DNA of 64,000 bases from a bacterium (GCA_019637795.1 JAHBUY010000003.1:257409-321408); one strand, 5' to 3'; counted from the first letter of the stretch, positions 37,920 through 46,831 are shown. The notes: generated by a model from the letters alone, not told the origin. Numbers and translations: made by a program.

Positions 37920-39014
37920 TCAGGGGAGCAGGCAGGAGTGGATGCTCGCCGGTCCTTCGACCTCGCCCGCGAGGGTGCGGATCGCCAGCTCGGCCTGCGC
38001 CAGCGGGAAGTCGTGGGTGTGCATCCTCGCCAGCGGCACGCGCCCCGATTCGATCAGCGCGATCGCCTGCTCGTAGGCGCGCGCGGTGACGCCGAACGCG
38101 CCTGTGATGGTGATCTCCTTCACCACGATGAAGTCGCTGACGAAGTCGGGCACCGGCTTGAAGCCCTTCACGCCCGCCAGCACGACGGTGCCGCCGGGCC
38201 TGACGTAGCGCAGCGCCTCGGCGACCGGCTCGGTGGCGTTCGCCGACACCTCGACGACGATGTCGACGCCGCGCCCGCCGGTCGCCTCGCGCACCCGGGC
38301 GCCGACGTCCTCCTGCTCGACGTCGATCACGTGGTCGGCGCCGAGCTCGCGCGCCAGCGCCAGCTTCGGCGCGTCGCGCGTCAGGCCCGTCACCAGGATC
38401 GTGCCGGCGCCGGCGGCGCGCGCGGCGATGACGCTGGTCAGGCCGCGCTGGCCGGGACCGAGGATCAGCAGCGAGTCGCCCGGCCGGGTGTTCGGGATCT
38501 CCACCGCCCAGCGGAAGCCGGCGCCGAGCGGGTTGTACATCACCGCGATGCTCGCCGGGACGTCGCGCCGGACCGGGTGCACGATCGAGCCGGCGTCGAG
38601 GTGCATGTAGTCGGCGTAGCCGCCCCACAGGCCGGGCGGCGTGGCGAGCGGCACGTAACCGTGCCCGAACAGGCCGCCGCGCCCGCGGCACAACTGATAG
38701 GCGCCGGCGCGGCAGTCGCGGCAGGCGCCGCACGGGATCAGCGACTCGACCGCCACCCGATCGCCGACGTCCACCTGCCACCGCCGCGCGGCGCGATCGC
38801 CGATGCGCTCGATGATCCCCAGCGGCTCGTGGCCGGGAATCACCGGCAGCCGCACCGGCAGCACGCCGGCGTACTGCTCGGCATCGCTGCCGCAGATGCC
38901 GCACGCCTCGACGCGCAGCAGCGCCGTATCGTCGGTGAGCTCGGGCAGCGGCAGCTCCCGCATCTCGAGCTGGCGCGGCCCGGTCTGCACGACGGCGCGG
39001 CTGGTCCTCGGCAT
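37920..39014 (-). CDS. Zinc-dependent medium-chain alcohol dehydrogenase
   Basis: 364 residues from ATG 39014 (MPRTSRAVVQTG). The catalytic zinc ligands are in EACGICGSDAEQY and PGHEPLG; the structural zinc site is CGACRDCRAGAYQLC. LLILGPGQRGLTSVIAARAA is the nucleotide-binding Rossmann loop and GADHVIDVEQED follows. It oxidises or reduces an alcohol or polyol with NAD(P). In-frame upstream codons reach 39371, but homologues start near here. Divergent from the HxlR-SCP2 gene and possibly its target. Confidence 0.9.
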   Translation of the reverse strand: MPRTSRAVVQTGPRQLEMRELPLPELTDDTALLRVEACGICGSDAEQYAGVLPVRLPVIPGHEPLGIIERIGDRAARRWQVDVGDRVAVESLIPCGACRDCRAGAYQLCRGRGGLFGHGYVPLATPPGLWGGYADYMHLDAGSIVHPVRRDVPASIAVMYNPLGAGFRWAVEIPNTRPGDSLLILGPGQRGLTSVIAARAAGAGTILVTGLTRDAPKLALARELGADHVIDVEQEDVGARVREATGGRGVDIVVEVSANATEPVAEALRYVRPGGTVVLAGVKGFKPVPDFVSDFIVVKEITITGAFGVTARAYEQAIALIESGRVPLARMHTHDFPLAQAELAIRTLAGEVEGPASIHSCLLP

Positions 39015-39118
39015 GCCCCGAGGTGAAAGCACAGCCGATGGCGCAAAGACCACCCCGGGGCGCGGCACCCACTGGGCGCCGGGACCGGGCAGCAGACAGG
39101 CACGCAGCCCCGAGATAT

Positions 39119-39150
39119 CACTTGAATACTGATCGAGTGCTGCGATAGGT
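39119..39150 (+). promoter_or_regulatory. Candidate operator and promoter of the HxlR-SCP2 gene
   Basis: CACTTGA (39119-39125) and TCGAGTG (39133-39139) form a 7-bp inverted repeat with one mismatch and a 7-nt spacer. TTGAAT (39122-39127) overlaps its left arm and could be a -35 box, with ATAGGT (39145-39150) as -10. A dimeric winged-helix protein binding here would block its own promoter. Confidence 0.45.
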
Positions 39151-39159
39151 ATTCGTGCC

Positions 39160-39930
39160 ATGCCCAAGCGGGAAGTCGCGACGCGGGGGTCGATCCTGGC
39201 CCCGGGCCAGATCTTCTGCCCGGTCGGGCGGGCGCTGGACGTGATCGGCGACCGCTGGACGCTGGGGCTGATCCGCCATCTGCTCGGCGGGCCGCTCGGC
39301 TTCCAGGAGCTGCGGGCGCGCACCGGCATCGCGCCGCGGGTCCTGGCGATGCGGCTGCGGGCCCTGGCCAAGCGCGGCTTCGTCAGCCGCGCCGATGGCG
39401 CCCGGGCGCCCTACGTCCTCACCGAACGCGGCCGCACCCTCGAGCCGGTGATCACGGCGATGGCGCGCTGGTACCTGCGCGACGGCCTCGACGAGCTGCA
39501 GGTCGATGCCAACCGCTTCAGTGGCACCTCGGCGCGCTCGGTGTTGGAATCGCTGCCGTTCCTGCTGCGCGAGGAGCGCGCCGCCGGCGTCGACCTCACC
39601 TTCGAGATCCGCCTCACCGGGCTCGGCGGCGGCGTCTGGACGGTGCGCATCCACGACGGCGCCTGCACGGTGCGCGAGGGCTTCGCCGAGCGGGCCGACG
39701 TCCGCTACACCGCCGAGGCGCGCGTCTGGTGCGGCGTCGCCCTCGGCCTCAGCGACGCCAAGGCCGTGCACCGCGACGGCCTGATGAGCAAGGACGGCGG
39801 CCGCGAGGCGCTCGACTTCTACTTCCATCAGATCAACCGCCGCCGCGACGGCGCGGCGTCATCCCCAGCAGCGCAGCGCCAGTCCCGCGCCCGTGGCGCG
39901 GCCGCGCCGCGACGAGGAGTCCCTGCATGA
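39160..39930 (+). CDS. HxlR-type regulator fused to an SCP2 sterol-binding-like domain
   Basis: 256 residues. Residues 15-105 form an HxlR winged helix: VIGDRWTLGLIRHLLGG, FQELRARTGIAPRVLAMRLR and RAPYVLTERG. Residues about 125-230 resemble SCP2-type lipid-binding domains (WTVRIHDGACTVREGF, ADVRYTAEARVWCGVALG). Such chimeras may sense an acyl or sterol ligand and control neighbouring genes. The stop overlaps the next gene (ATGA), linking it to acyl-CoA dehydrogenase expression. The C-terminal tail is Ala/Arg-rich. Confidence 0.8.
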   Translation: MPKREVATRGSILAPGQIFCPVGRALDVIGDRWTLGLIRHLLGGPLGFQELRARTGIAPRVLAMRLRALAKRGFVSRADGARAPYVLTERGRTLEPVITAMARWYLRDGLDELQVDANRFSGTSARSVLESLPFLLREERAAGVDLTFEIRLTGLGGGVWTVRIHDGACTVREGFAERADVRYTAEARVWCGVALGLSDAKAVHRDGLMSKDGGREALDFYFHQINRRRDGAASSPAAQRQSRARGAAAPRRGVPA

Positions 39931-41021
39931 TCTCGTTCGCCATGAGCGATGAACAGGAGGCAGCGCGCGACAGCATGCGCGGCTTCGCCGCCGCGGCGCT
40001 GCGCCCCCACGCGCGCGCCTGCGACGAGGCGTCGGCCATTCCCGAGGCGTTCTACGCCCAGGCCTGGGAGCTCGGGCTCACCGCGACGCAGTTGCCGGAA
40101 GCCGCCGGTGGCTACGGCGCGCCGCGCTCGCCGGTGAGCAACGCCATCGTGCTCGAGGAGCTCGCCTACGGCGACGCGACGCTCGCCCTCGCGGCGGTGG
40201 CGCCGTCCCTGTTCGCCTATGCCATCGCCGACCAGGGCAGCGCGGCGCAGCGCCAGCGCTACCTGCCGGCGTTCTGCGGCACGCGCTACCAGGCGGCCTC
40301 GCTGGCGGTGAACGAGCCGCACCCGGCGTCGACCGCCTGGCAGCCGCGCACCCGCGCCGAGCGCGACGGCGCCGGCTGGGTGCTGCGCGGCCGCAAGTGC
40401 TTCGTGCCGCTCGGCGACCGCGCCAGCCACTTCCTGGTCGTGGCGCGCGCCGGCGACGCGCTCGACGCCTTCATCGTGCCGCGCGACGCCGCCGGGCTGG
40501 CGATCGGCGACATCGAGAAGAACCTCGGCCTCAAGGCGCTGCCGACCGTGAGCCTCGAGCTCGACGGCGTGCGCGTGCCGCAGGAGGACCGCCTCGGCGA
40601 ACAGGACGGCTGCGACGTGACGCGGCTGCTCAATCAGTCGCGGGTGGCGGTGGCGGCGATCCTCAACGGCCTCTCGCGCGCCGTCCTCGACTACTGCGTG
40701 CCCTACGCCAAGGAGCGCGTCGCCTTCGACGAGCCGATCGCGCGCAAGCAGTCGATCGCCTTCCGCCTCGCCGAGATGCAGATGGAGGTCGAGTCGATGC
40801 GCTGGCTGATCTGGAAGGCGGCGAGCCAGCTCGAGCGCGGACTCGACGCCACCCGCAGCGCCCACCTCGCCCGCGCCTACGCGGCGGAGAAGGCGATGTG
40901 GATCTCCGACAACGGCATCCAGGTGCTCGGCGGCCACGGATTCATCCGCGAGCACCCGGTCGAGATGTGGTACCGCAACGCCCGCACCCTCGGCGTGCTG
41001 GAGGGGCTCGCGGCGGTGTGA
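39927..41021 (+). CDS. Acyl-CoA dehydrogenase
   Basis: 364 residues. The FAD enzyme signatures run from FAMSDEQEAARDSMRGFAAA through LEELAYGDATLAL, AASLAVNEPHPASTA, LNQSRVAVAAILNGLSRA and QVLGGHGFIREHPVEMWYRN. The C-terminus ends VLEGLAAV, so the likely base Glu is in LEG, and the usual extra helix is short. It desaturates acyl-CoA at the alpha-beta bond, passing electrons to ETF. ATG 39927 overlaps the regulator stop. Confidence 0.9.
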   Translation: MISFAMSDEQEAARDSMRGFAAAALRPHARACDEASAIPEAFYAQAWELGLTATQLPEAAGGYGAPRSPVSNAIVLEELAYGDATLALAAVAPSLFAYAIADQGSAAQRQRYLPAFCGTRYQAASLAVNEPHPASTAWQPRTRAERDGAGWVLRGRKCFVPLGDRASHFLVVARAGDALDAFIVPRDAAGLAIGDIEKNLGLKALPTVSLELDGVRVPQEDRLGEQDGCDVTRLLNQSRVAVAAILNGLSRAVLDYCVPYAKERVAFDEPIARKQSIAFRLAEMQMEVESMRWLIWKAASQLERGLDATRSAHLARAYAAEKAMWISDNGIQVLGGHGFIREHPVEMWYRNARTLGVLEGLAAV

Positions 41022-41035
41022 AACCGGAGCACAGA

Positions 41036-41280
41036 TGAACGCGGACGCCCCCTGATGAACACCGATCCCCACCCCACCCCTATCTCTTCGCGGAGCGGCA
41101 GGCGGGGTTCGTGTTCACCGTTGGCGCTCGCTGAATCAGAGAACACCGATGGACACGGACCCCACTCGCCGCCCCCCGATGAACACTGAACCCCACCCCA
41201 GCCATTTTCTTCTCGGGGCAGTGGCGGGGCTGGGTTCGTGGTCATCGGGGGGCGGGGTGTGGGGTTCGTGTTCATCGGTG
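41036..41280. repeat. Intergenic palindromic repeat element
   Basis: The 285-bp gap between the acyl-CoA dehydrogenase genes is filled with repeats of ATGAACAC and GGGGTGGGG-like units. 41144-41208 and 41224-41280 form a long imperfect palindrome centred near 41212, and CACCGATGGACAC pairs with GTGTTCATCGGTG. A smaller imperfect palindrome precedes it at 41036-41125. It shares the CACCGATG(A/G)ACAC core with the element at 58.5 kb. It is probably not coding. Confidence 0.7.
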
Positions 41281-41306
41281 GCTCTGCACATGATCGGAGG
41301 ATCCAG

Positions 41307-42479
41307 ATGATCGATCTCACCCTCTCCCCCAACGACGAACAGGTGCTGCGCGCGGTGCGCGAGGAGGCCCTGATCGCCCGCCGCTACGCCCGCTACTACG
41401 ACGAGAACGAGCACGAGTTTCCGCCCGATCAGTTGCCGGAGGCGAAGGATCACCCGAGCTTCATGACCCGCATGGGCCACCGCGGCGACGGCGACGCCGG
41501 CATGGCGGTGTTGTCGATGCTGATCGCCATGGGCCAGACCTGGGGCGACTACTCGGTGCGCCTGCGCCGTCAGGAGCGCGGCCTCGGCAACTCGGCGCTG
41601 CAGGCCGCCGGGACCGACGAGCAGAAGGCGAAATGGGGCCACCTCACGCTGGCGATGGCGATCACCGAGCCGGGCTGCGGCTCCGATCCCTCGCTGGTGC
41701 GCACCAGCGCGCGCCTCGACGGCGATCACTGGGTGCTGAACGGCGAGAAGATCTTCGTCACCACCGGCTGCCGCGCCGAGGGCGTCGTCGTCTGGGCGAC
41801 CGTCGACAAGGCGGCCGGCCGCGGCGGCATCAAATCCTTCCTCGTCCTCAAGGGCACGCCCGGCTTCATCGTCGCCCACAAGGAGAAGAAGCTCGGCATC
41901 CGCGCCGACGACACCGCCGCCTACGTCTTCCAGGACTGCCGCATCCCGCGCGACCAGTTGCTGGGCGGCGACGAGCAGGTGCACCGCGAGAGCTCGGGCG
42001 GTTTCAAGGGCGTGATGAAGACCTTCAACATGACGCGCCCGGCGGTGGCCGCGATCGGCCTCGGCATGGCCGAGGCGGCGATCGACTTCACCCGCGACGC
42101 GCTGCGCGAGGCGGGCTTCGCCATCACCTATGGCCCGACCCTGGCGGCACAGCCGGCGCCGGTGGAGCGGCTGATGCGCCTCGAGGCGCTGCTCGAAGCG
42201 GCGCAACTGGCGACCATCCGCGCCGCCTGGCTCGCCGACCAGGGCCAGCCGAACAACATGGAGGCGTCGATCGCCAAGGCCAAGGCGGGCGGCGCGGTGC
42301 GCGAGATCACCCAGGGCTGCATCGAGATCCTCGGCCCGATGGGCGTCTCCCGCGACCACCTGCTGGAGAAGTGGTTCCGCGACGTGCGCATCACCGACAT
42401 CTACGAGGGCACGGGCGAGATCCAGCGCCTGATCATCGCCCGCACCCTGCTCGGCTACTCGCGCAAGGAGCTGAAGTGA
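41307..42479 (+). CDS. Acyl-CoA dehydrogenase (second)
   Basis: 390 residues from ATG 41307 with GGAGGA upstream. FAD/substrate motifs: AMAITEPGCGSDPSLVRTSA, WVLNGEKIFVTTGCRAEG, TRPAVAAIGLGMAEAAIDF and RITDIYEGTGEIQRLIIART, where Glu in YEGTGE is the proton-abstracting residue. The N-terminal 60 residues (YDENEHEFPPDQLP, HPSFMTRMGHRGDG) are characteristic of a subgroup of the family. Separated from the first dehydrogenase by the repeat element. Confidence 0.92.
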   Translation: MIDLTLSPNDEQVLRAVREEALIARRYARYYDENEHEFPPDQLPEAKDHPSFMTRMGHRGDGDAGMAVLSMLIAMGQTWGDYSVRLRRQERGLGNSALQAAGTDEQKAKWGHLTLAMAITEPGCGSDPSLVRTSARLDGDHWVLNGEKIFVTTGCRAEGVVVWATVDKAAGRGGIKSFLVLKGTPGFIVAHKEKKLGIRADDTAAYVFQDCRIPRDQLLGGDEQVHRESSGGFKGVMKTFNMTRPAVAAIGLGMAEAAIDFTRDALREAGFAITYGPTLAAQPAPVERLMRLEALLEAAQLATIRAAWLADQGQPNNMEASIAKAKAGGAVREITQGCIEILGPMGVSRDHLLEKWFRDVRITDIYEGTGEIQRLIIARTLLGYSRKELK

Positions 42480-42540
42480 GGCGCGCGCCCGCCGGTCCGT
42501 GCGGCCTGCCACCCGGCCCGTGGGCGGGCGCGGCGCCGAC

Positions 42541-43035
42541 TCACGCCGGCGTCCTCTCGGGCGGCGCGGCCGCCTCGAGGGTCACCACGTAGGCCTTCGT
42601 CTTGCCCTCGGCGACGCGGCTGCTGCGCGGCTTGAAGAAGCCCGCCCAGGCGATCCAGTACTTCTCGGCATAGGCCGCGCCCATCTGGTCGATGAGCGCG
42701 GCGTCGGTCGTCGGCTGCGCCCGGCCCTGGACGAAAGGCCCGTCCTCGGCCCCCACCCAGATGTAGAGCGGGCTGCCGGCGGCGATGCGCTTCGCCTTCC
42801 AGGCGGTGGGCGAGGTGGTGAAGAACAGCGTGCCGTCGCCGCGATAGTAGAACCAGATCGGCGCCACCGCGCTGAGCGAGCCGTCGCGCCGGCGGGTCGC
42901 GACGTAGATCAGATCCGACGCCCGCAGCGCCGCCTCGGTCGCCGGCGGCAACGCCGCGCCGCGGCCCGCGCGCGGCCACAGCAGCCAGGCGACGGCGCCG
43001 GCCGCGATCTTCAGCATGTCACGTCGGTCCATCAT
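42541..43035 (-). CDS. Pyridoxamine-phosphate-oxidase-fold protein with Tat signal
   Basis: 164 residues. MMDRRDMLKIAAGAVAWLLW is a twin-arginine signal (RR-D-M-L-K), implying export after folding with a cofactor. The mature part has DLIYVATRRRDGSLSAVAPI and FFTTSPTAWKAKRIAAGSPL, the split-barrel flavin-binding pattern of general-stress or pyridoxamine-oxidase-like proteins. Enzyme activity unknown. Convergent with the dehydrogenase gene, 61 bp away. The tatA/tatC genes at 58.7 kb would serve its export. Confidence 0.72.
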   Translation of the reverse strand: MMDRRDMLKIAAGAVAWLLWPRAGRGAALPPATEAALRASDLIYVATRRRDGSLSAVAPIWFYYRGDGTLFFTTSPTAWKAKRIAAGSPLYIWVGAEDGPFVQGRAQPTTDAALIDQMGAAYAEKYWIAWAGFFKPRSSRVAEGKTKAYVVTLEAAAPPERTPA

Positions 43036-43154
43036 GGACGCCCCTCCCGGTGCCGCGCATAGCAGACGGCGGTGGCGGCACGAACCGCGATGACGCGCGG
43101 CACTTCCGCCGCGCCGCCGCCGGTGCTAACGCCTCGCGCCAGGGAGGATCGCCG

Positions 43155-43757
43155 ATGATCACGCTCTACCACTCGCCGCGCTCGCGCTCGGTGCGGCCGC
43201 GCTGGCTGCTCGAGGAAATCGGCGCCGACTACGAGTTGGTCACCGTCGACCTCGGCGGAACGCGCTCGGAGGCGCACCGGCGCGCGCACCCGCACGGCCA
43301 GGTGCCGGCGCTGGTCGACGGCGACCTGGCGTTGATCGAATCGGCGGCGATCTGCCTCCATCTCGCCGACAAGTTCCCCGCCGCCAACCTGGCGCCGCCG
43401 GTCGGGACGGCGGAGCGCGCGCGCTACTACCAGTGGGTGGTGTACGCGATCGCCACGCTCGAGCCGCCGGTGCTGCAGGTCTTCATGCACACGCTTCAGC
43501 TTCCGGAGGCGGAGCGGTCGGCGGCGCAGGCCGCGGCCGGCCGGGCCCGCTTCGCCGAGGTCGGCCAGGTGATCGCCGATGCCCTGGCCGGCGGCCCCTA
43601 CCTGCTTGGCGAGCACTTCACCGCCGCCGACGTGATGATCGGCTCGACGCTCGCCTGGGCGTCGTTGATGGGATTGCTGGACGAGCAGCCGGCGCTCGGC
43701 GCGTACGTCGAGCGCCTCGTGCAACGGCCGGGGTACCAGCGCGCCCAGGCCGATTGA
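43155..43757 (+). CDS. Glutathione S-transferase family protein
   Basis: 200 residues. ITLYHSPRSRSVRPRWLLEEIG is the thioredoxin-fold N-domain with Ser in the place of the activating residue, GQVPALVDGDLALIESAAICL is the conserved cis-Pro/ES segment, and GGPYLLGEHFTAADVMIGST the C-domain. Bacterial GSTs conjugate or isomerise electrophiles or reduce disulfides. ATG 43155 has GGAGGATC upstream. Convergent with ispH, 4 bp apart. Confidence 0.9.
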   Translation: MITLYHSPRSRSVRPRWLLEEIGADYELVTVDLGGTRSEAHRRAHPHGQVPALVDGDLALIESAAICLHLADKFPAANLAPPVGTAERARYYQWVVYAIATLEPPVLQVFMHTLQLPEAERSAAQAAAGRARFAEVGQVIADALAGGPYLLGEHFTAADVMIGSTLAWASLMGLLDEQPALGAYVERLVQRPGYQRAQAD

Positions 43758-43761
43758 GGGC

Positions 43762-44724
43762 TCAGGCGGGCGGGCGCGAGGCGGTGGGCAGGATGCCCTC
43801 GCGCAGCCCGCGCGGCAGCGGAAACACGACGTGCTCGACGGCGGTGGTGACGTCGCGCAGGCGCCCGAAGCCGAGGCCGCGCAGGTGGTCGATCGCCGCC
43901 GACACCAGCTCCTCAGGCGTCGACGCGCCGGCCGTCAGCCCGACGGCGCGGGCCGGCGCCAACCAGGCGGGATCGATCGCGGCGGGATCCTCGATCAGGT
44001 GCGCCGTCGTGCCGGCGTTGCGCGCCACCTCGACCAGGCGGTTGGCGTTGCTCGAGGTCGGCGAGCCGATGACCAACACCAGATCGGTCTGGCGCGCCAA
44101 CTCCTTCACCGCCGTCTGCCGGTTCTGCGTCGCGTAGCAGATGTCGTCCTTGGCCGGCAGGCACACCGCCGGGAAGCGGGCGCGGATGGCCTCGACGATG
44201 TCGCGCGTGTCGTCCACCGACAGCGTGGTCTGGGTGACCACGGCGACCCGCCGCGGGTCCGTCACCGCGACGGTCGCGACGTCGGCGGCGGTCTCGACCA
44301 GGTGCATGCGCTGCGGCGCGTGGCCGAGGGTGCCGATCACCTCGACGTGTCCGCGATGCCCGACGACGAGGATGTCGTATCCCTCGCGCGCGTAGCGCAG
44401 GGCCTCGACGTGCACCTTGGTCACCAACGGACAGGTCGCGTCGATGACCCGCAACCGCCGCGCCGCCGCCTCGGCGCGCACTGCCGGCGACACCCCGTGG
44501 GCGCTGAAGATCAGCACGCTGCCCTCCGGGACCTCGGCGAGATCGTCGACGAACACCGCGCCGCGCCCGCGCAGGCGCTCGACGACGTGCCGGTTGTGCA
44601 CGATCTCGTGCCGCACGTAGATCGGCGGCGCCTGCTGGTCGAGCACCAGGTCGACGATCTCGATGGCGTGCGAGACGCCGGCGCAGAAGCCGCGCGGGCT
44701 GGCGACCACGATCTCGCGCTCCAT
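43762..44724 (-). CDS. ispH: 4-hydroxy-3-methylbut-2-enyl diphosphate reductase
   Basis: 320 residues from ATG 44724 (MEREIVVASPRGFCAGV). The three 4Fe-4S cysteines are visible: SPRGFCAGV, DATCPLVTK and KDDICYATQNR. VRHEIVHN and SAHGVSPAV supply substrate-binding His/Glu. It performs the last step of the MEP isoprenoid pathway, making IPP and DMAPP. An insertion sequence ends 36 bp upstream of the ATG, so its native promoter has probably been displaced. Confidence 0.95.
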   Translation of the reverse strand: MEREIVVASPRGFCAGVSHAIEIVDLVLDQQAPPIYVRHEIVHNRHVVERLRGRGAVFVDDLAEVPEGSVLIFSAHGVSPAVRAEAAARRLRVIDATCPLVTKVHVEALRYAREGYDILVVGHRGHVEVIGTLGHAPQRMHLVETAADVATVAVTDPRRVAVVTQTTLSVDDTRDIVEAIRARFPAVCLPAKDDICYATQNRQTAVKELARQTDLVLVIGSPTSSNANRLVEVARNAGTTAHLIEDPAAIDPAWLAPARAVGLTAGASTPEELVSAAIDHLRGLGFGRLRDVTTAVEHVVFPLPRGLREGILPTASRPPA

Positions 44725-44759
44725 GGCGCGACGCTGCCACGTCGCCGTCCGGCTCACAA

Positions 44760-44775
44760 GTAGGCCGGCGGCGCG
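44760..44775 (+). repeat. Target-site duplication, left copy
   Basis: GTAGGCCGGCGGCGCG, identical to 46201-46216. The duplication flanks the insertion sequence exactly and shows a completed transposition event. Confidence 0.9.
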
Positions 44776-46200
44776 TGTAGGCAGCACTCAAGATGTCCGG
44801 GGGTATAAGCACTCAAGAATGTCCGCCTTAACCGGCTACCGGCTCGGGGATGGTGTCCCTGGAGCGAGCGGTGGCGAGAGAGGTGAAGGCGATGACCAGA
44901 CGCGAAGTGATCCTGCGAGCGATCGCGCGGGAGCTCACGTGGGTGCAAGCAGCCGATATCTGCGGCATGAGCGCGCGCCAGATGCGGCGGCTCAAGCGCG
45001 AGGTGGAGCGCCGGGGATTCGATGCGGTGCTCGACCAGCGCGGGCGCACGCCGCGGCGGCAGCGCATTGCAGTGGCCACGCTGGAGGAGATCTGTCGGCT
45101 CAAGCGCGAGGAATACCCGGACTACAGCGTCCAGCACTTCTGGGAGCAGCTGAGCGCGAGGCACGGCGTGGCGGTGTCGTACACGTGGACGAAGCTGACG
45201 TTGCAGGCCGCCGGGTTGGCCCCGACAGGGGGGGCGCGGGGGAGGTATCGGCGGCGCCGTGAGCGGCGGGCGCTGCGCGGGCAGATGGTGCACTTGGATG
45301 CGTCGCGGCACGACTGGCTGCCCGGGCTGCCGCCGCAGGATCTGGTGGTGGCGCTCGACGATGCCGACAGCCGGATGCTCTACGCCGCGTTCGTGCCCGA
45401 AGAGGGGACCGCATCCACCTTCGCGGCCGTGGCGCACATCCTGCGCACCTATGGCCGCTTCGCCGAGCTCTACACCGACCGCGGCAGCCACTTCTGCCAT
45501 ACGCCCACGGCCGGGGGCGGCGCCACCACGGAGCATCAGGGCGAGGTGAGCCGGGCCCTGAAGGTGCTCGGCATTCGGCAGATTCTCGCCTACTCCCCGC
45601 AAGCGCGCGGCCGCAGTGAGCGCGCCTTCGGGACGGTGCAGGGCCGCTTGCCGGCCGAGCTCCGCCACGCCGGCATCACCAGCTATGCGGCGGCCAATCG
45701 CTATCTGGCCGAGGTGTTCGTCCCCGACTTCAACGCCCGCTTCACCGTCGCCCCGGCGCAGACCGGCAGTGCCTTCATTCCGGTGGTCGGAGTCGATCTC
45801 GAGTTGCTGCTGTCCGTACAGCATGCGCGCACGGTGCAAAACGACAGCACCGTGTCGTTCCGGCGCCTCGCCCTCCAACTCCCGCGCACCGGCGACCGAG
45901 CGCACTACGTCCGCTGCCCGGTGCTGGTGCACGAGTTTCCCGATGGGCGCTTCGGGGTGAGTTACCAAGGCCGGCTCCTCGCGCGCTACGAACCCGACGG
46001 CACCGCGCTCGCCACCCCGCCGCCGCGCGCCGCCACCCCCCGCCGCGGTGCCCGGCTCGGTTCCGGCCCGCACCGCCCACCCCGGCGCACCCCCACCGCC
46101 CCAGGCCGCCCCGCGTCCCTTCCGCGGGCCTGAATGGCATCCACGAACAGCGGACATTCTTCAAAGCTAATGACCCGGACTTTTCAAAGTGTCAGCGACA
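44776..46200 (+). mobile_element. Insertion sequence (IS1202/ISNCY-like), 1425 bp
   Basis: Begins TGT and ends ACA, flanked by a 16-bp direct repeat. Each end carries two related subterminal sites: AGCACTCAAGATGTCCG (44783-44799) and AGCACTCAAGAATGTCCG (44808-44825) on the left; on the right, inverted forms at 46151-46168 and 46176-46192. One intact transposase gene fills the middle. Long target duplications and the transposase type agree with ISNCY/IS1202-like elements; the exact group is inferred. Confidence 0.88.
44892..46133 (+). CDS. DDE-type transposase
   Basis: 413 residues from ATG 44892 (TRREVILRAIARELTW); an ATG at 44850 would add 14. The N-terminus has a helix-turn-helix (WVQAADICGMSARQMRRL) and an HTH_29-like second segment (RLKREEYPDYSVQHFWEQ). 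The integrase core shows D136 in VHLDASRHDW, D196 in YTDRGSHF and E243 in GRSERAFGTVQ. The last 60 residues are Pro/Arg-rich. It should bind the subterminal repeats and move the element. Confidence 0.88.
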   Translation: MTRREVILRAIARELTWVQAADICGMSARQMRRLKREVERRGFDAVLDQRGRTPRRQRIAVATLEEICRLKREEYPDYSVQHFWEQLSARHGVAVSYTWTKLTLQAAGLAPTGGARGRYRRRRERRALRGQMVHLDASRHDWLPGLPPQDLVVALDDADSRMLYAAFVPEEGTASTFAAVAHILRTYGRFAELYTDRGSHFCHTPTAGGGATTEHQGEVSRALKVLGIRQILAYSPQARGRSERAFGTVQGRLPAELRHAGITSYAAANRYLAEVFVPDFNARFTVAPAQTGSAFIPVVGVDLELLLSVQHARTVQNDSTVSFRRLALQLPRTGDRAHYVRCPVLVHEFPDGRFGVSYQGRLLARYEPDGTALATPPPRAATPRRGARLGSGPHRPPRRTPTAPGRPASLPRA

Positions 46201-46216
46201 GTAGGCCGGCGGCGCG
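46201..46216 (+). repeat. Target-site duplication, right copy
   Basis: Identical to 44760-44775. Together they reconstruct an uninterrupted intergenic region between ispH and the acetyltransferase gene. Confidence 0.9.
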
Positions 46217-46311
46217 GCCTTGACCCGCTCGCCGCGCGGCCGTAGTGCGCGGCCATGAACGCGCGCGCGCCGCGGCGGCCCGCCCCCGCCGTCGGGTTGT
46301 GAGGAGCCGGG

Positions 46312-46827
46312 GTGCGTCTCGACCTCGGCGACTACTGCGTGCGCCCGTTCACCGCCGACGACGCGGCGGCGATCGCCCGCTACGCCAACAATCGGGCCGT
46401 GTGGATCACCCTGCGCGATCGCTTTCCGCACCCCTACACGCTGGCCGACGCGGCGGCGTTTCTCGCCGCCGCCACCGCCCAGCAACCGGCGGCCGACTTC
46501 GCCATCGCCAGCCAACGGGAGGCGATCGGCGGCATCGGCCTGCAGCGGCAGAGCGACGTCCACCGCCTGAGCGCCGAGATCGGCTACTGGCTCGGCGAGC
46601 CGTACTGGGGCCGCGGCATCGCGACCCGGGCGGTGCGCGCCGTCACCGAGTGGGCGTTCGCCACCAGCGCGCTCGAGCGGGTGTTCGCCTGCGTCTTCGC
46701 CACCAACCCGGCCTCGGCGCGCGTCCTGACCAACGCCGGCTACCAGTTCGAGGGGCGGCTGCGGCGCGCCGTGGTCAAGGACGGGCGGATCCTCGATCAG
46801 TTGGTCTACGCGGCGCTGCGGCCCTGA
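46312..46827 (+). CDS. GNAT-family (RimJ/RimL-like) N-acetyltransferase
   Basis: 171 residues from GTG 46312, 6 nt after a GAGGAG site. VRPFTADDAAAIARYANN, the acetyl-CoA pyrophosphate loop EIGYWLGEPYWGRGIATRAV and FATNPASARVLTNAGYQFEG are the classical GNAT blocks. It acetylates a protein N-terminus or small amine. Before the insertion it was probably divergently expressed from ispH; now the element lies upstream. Followed by an antiporter gene 4 bp on. Confidence 0.9.
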   Translation: MRLDLGDYCVRPFTADDAAAIARYANNRAVWITLRDRFPHPYTLADAAAFLAAATAQQPAADFAIASQREAIGGIGLQRQSDVHRLSAEIGYWLGEPYWGRGIATRAVRAVTEWAFATSALERVFACVFATNPASARVLTNAGYQFEGRLRRAVVKDGRILDQLVYAALRP

Positions 46828-46831
46828 TCGC

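Noticed and set aside
46250-46300. A 15-codon ORF before the acetyltransferase gene as a leader peptide.
   Set aside because: Its codons show no biased run, and no terminator or alternative structure follows it.
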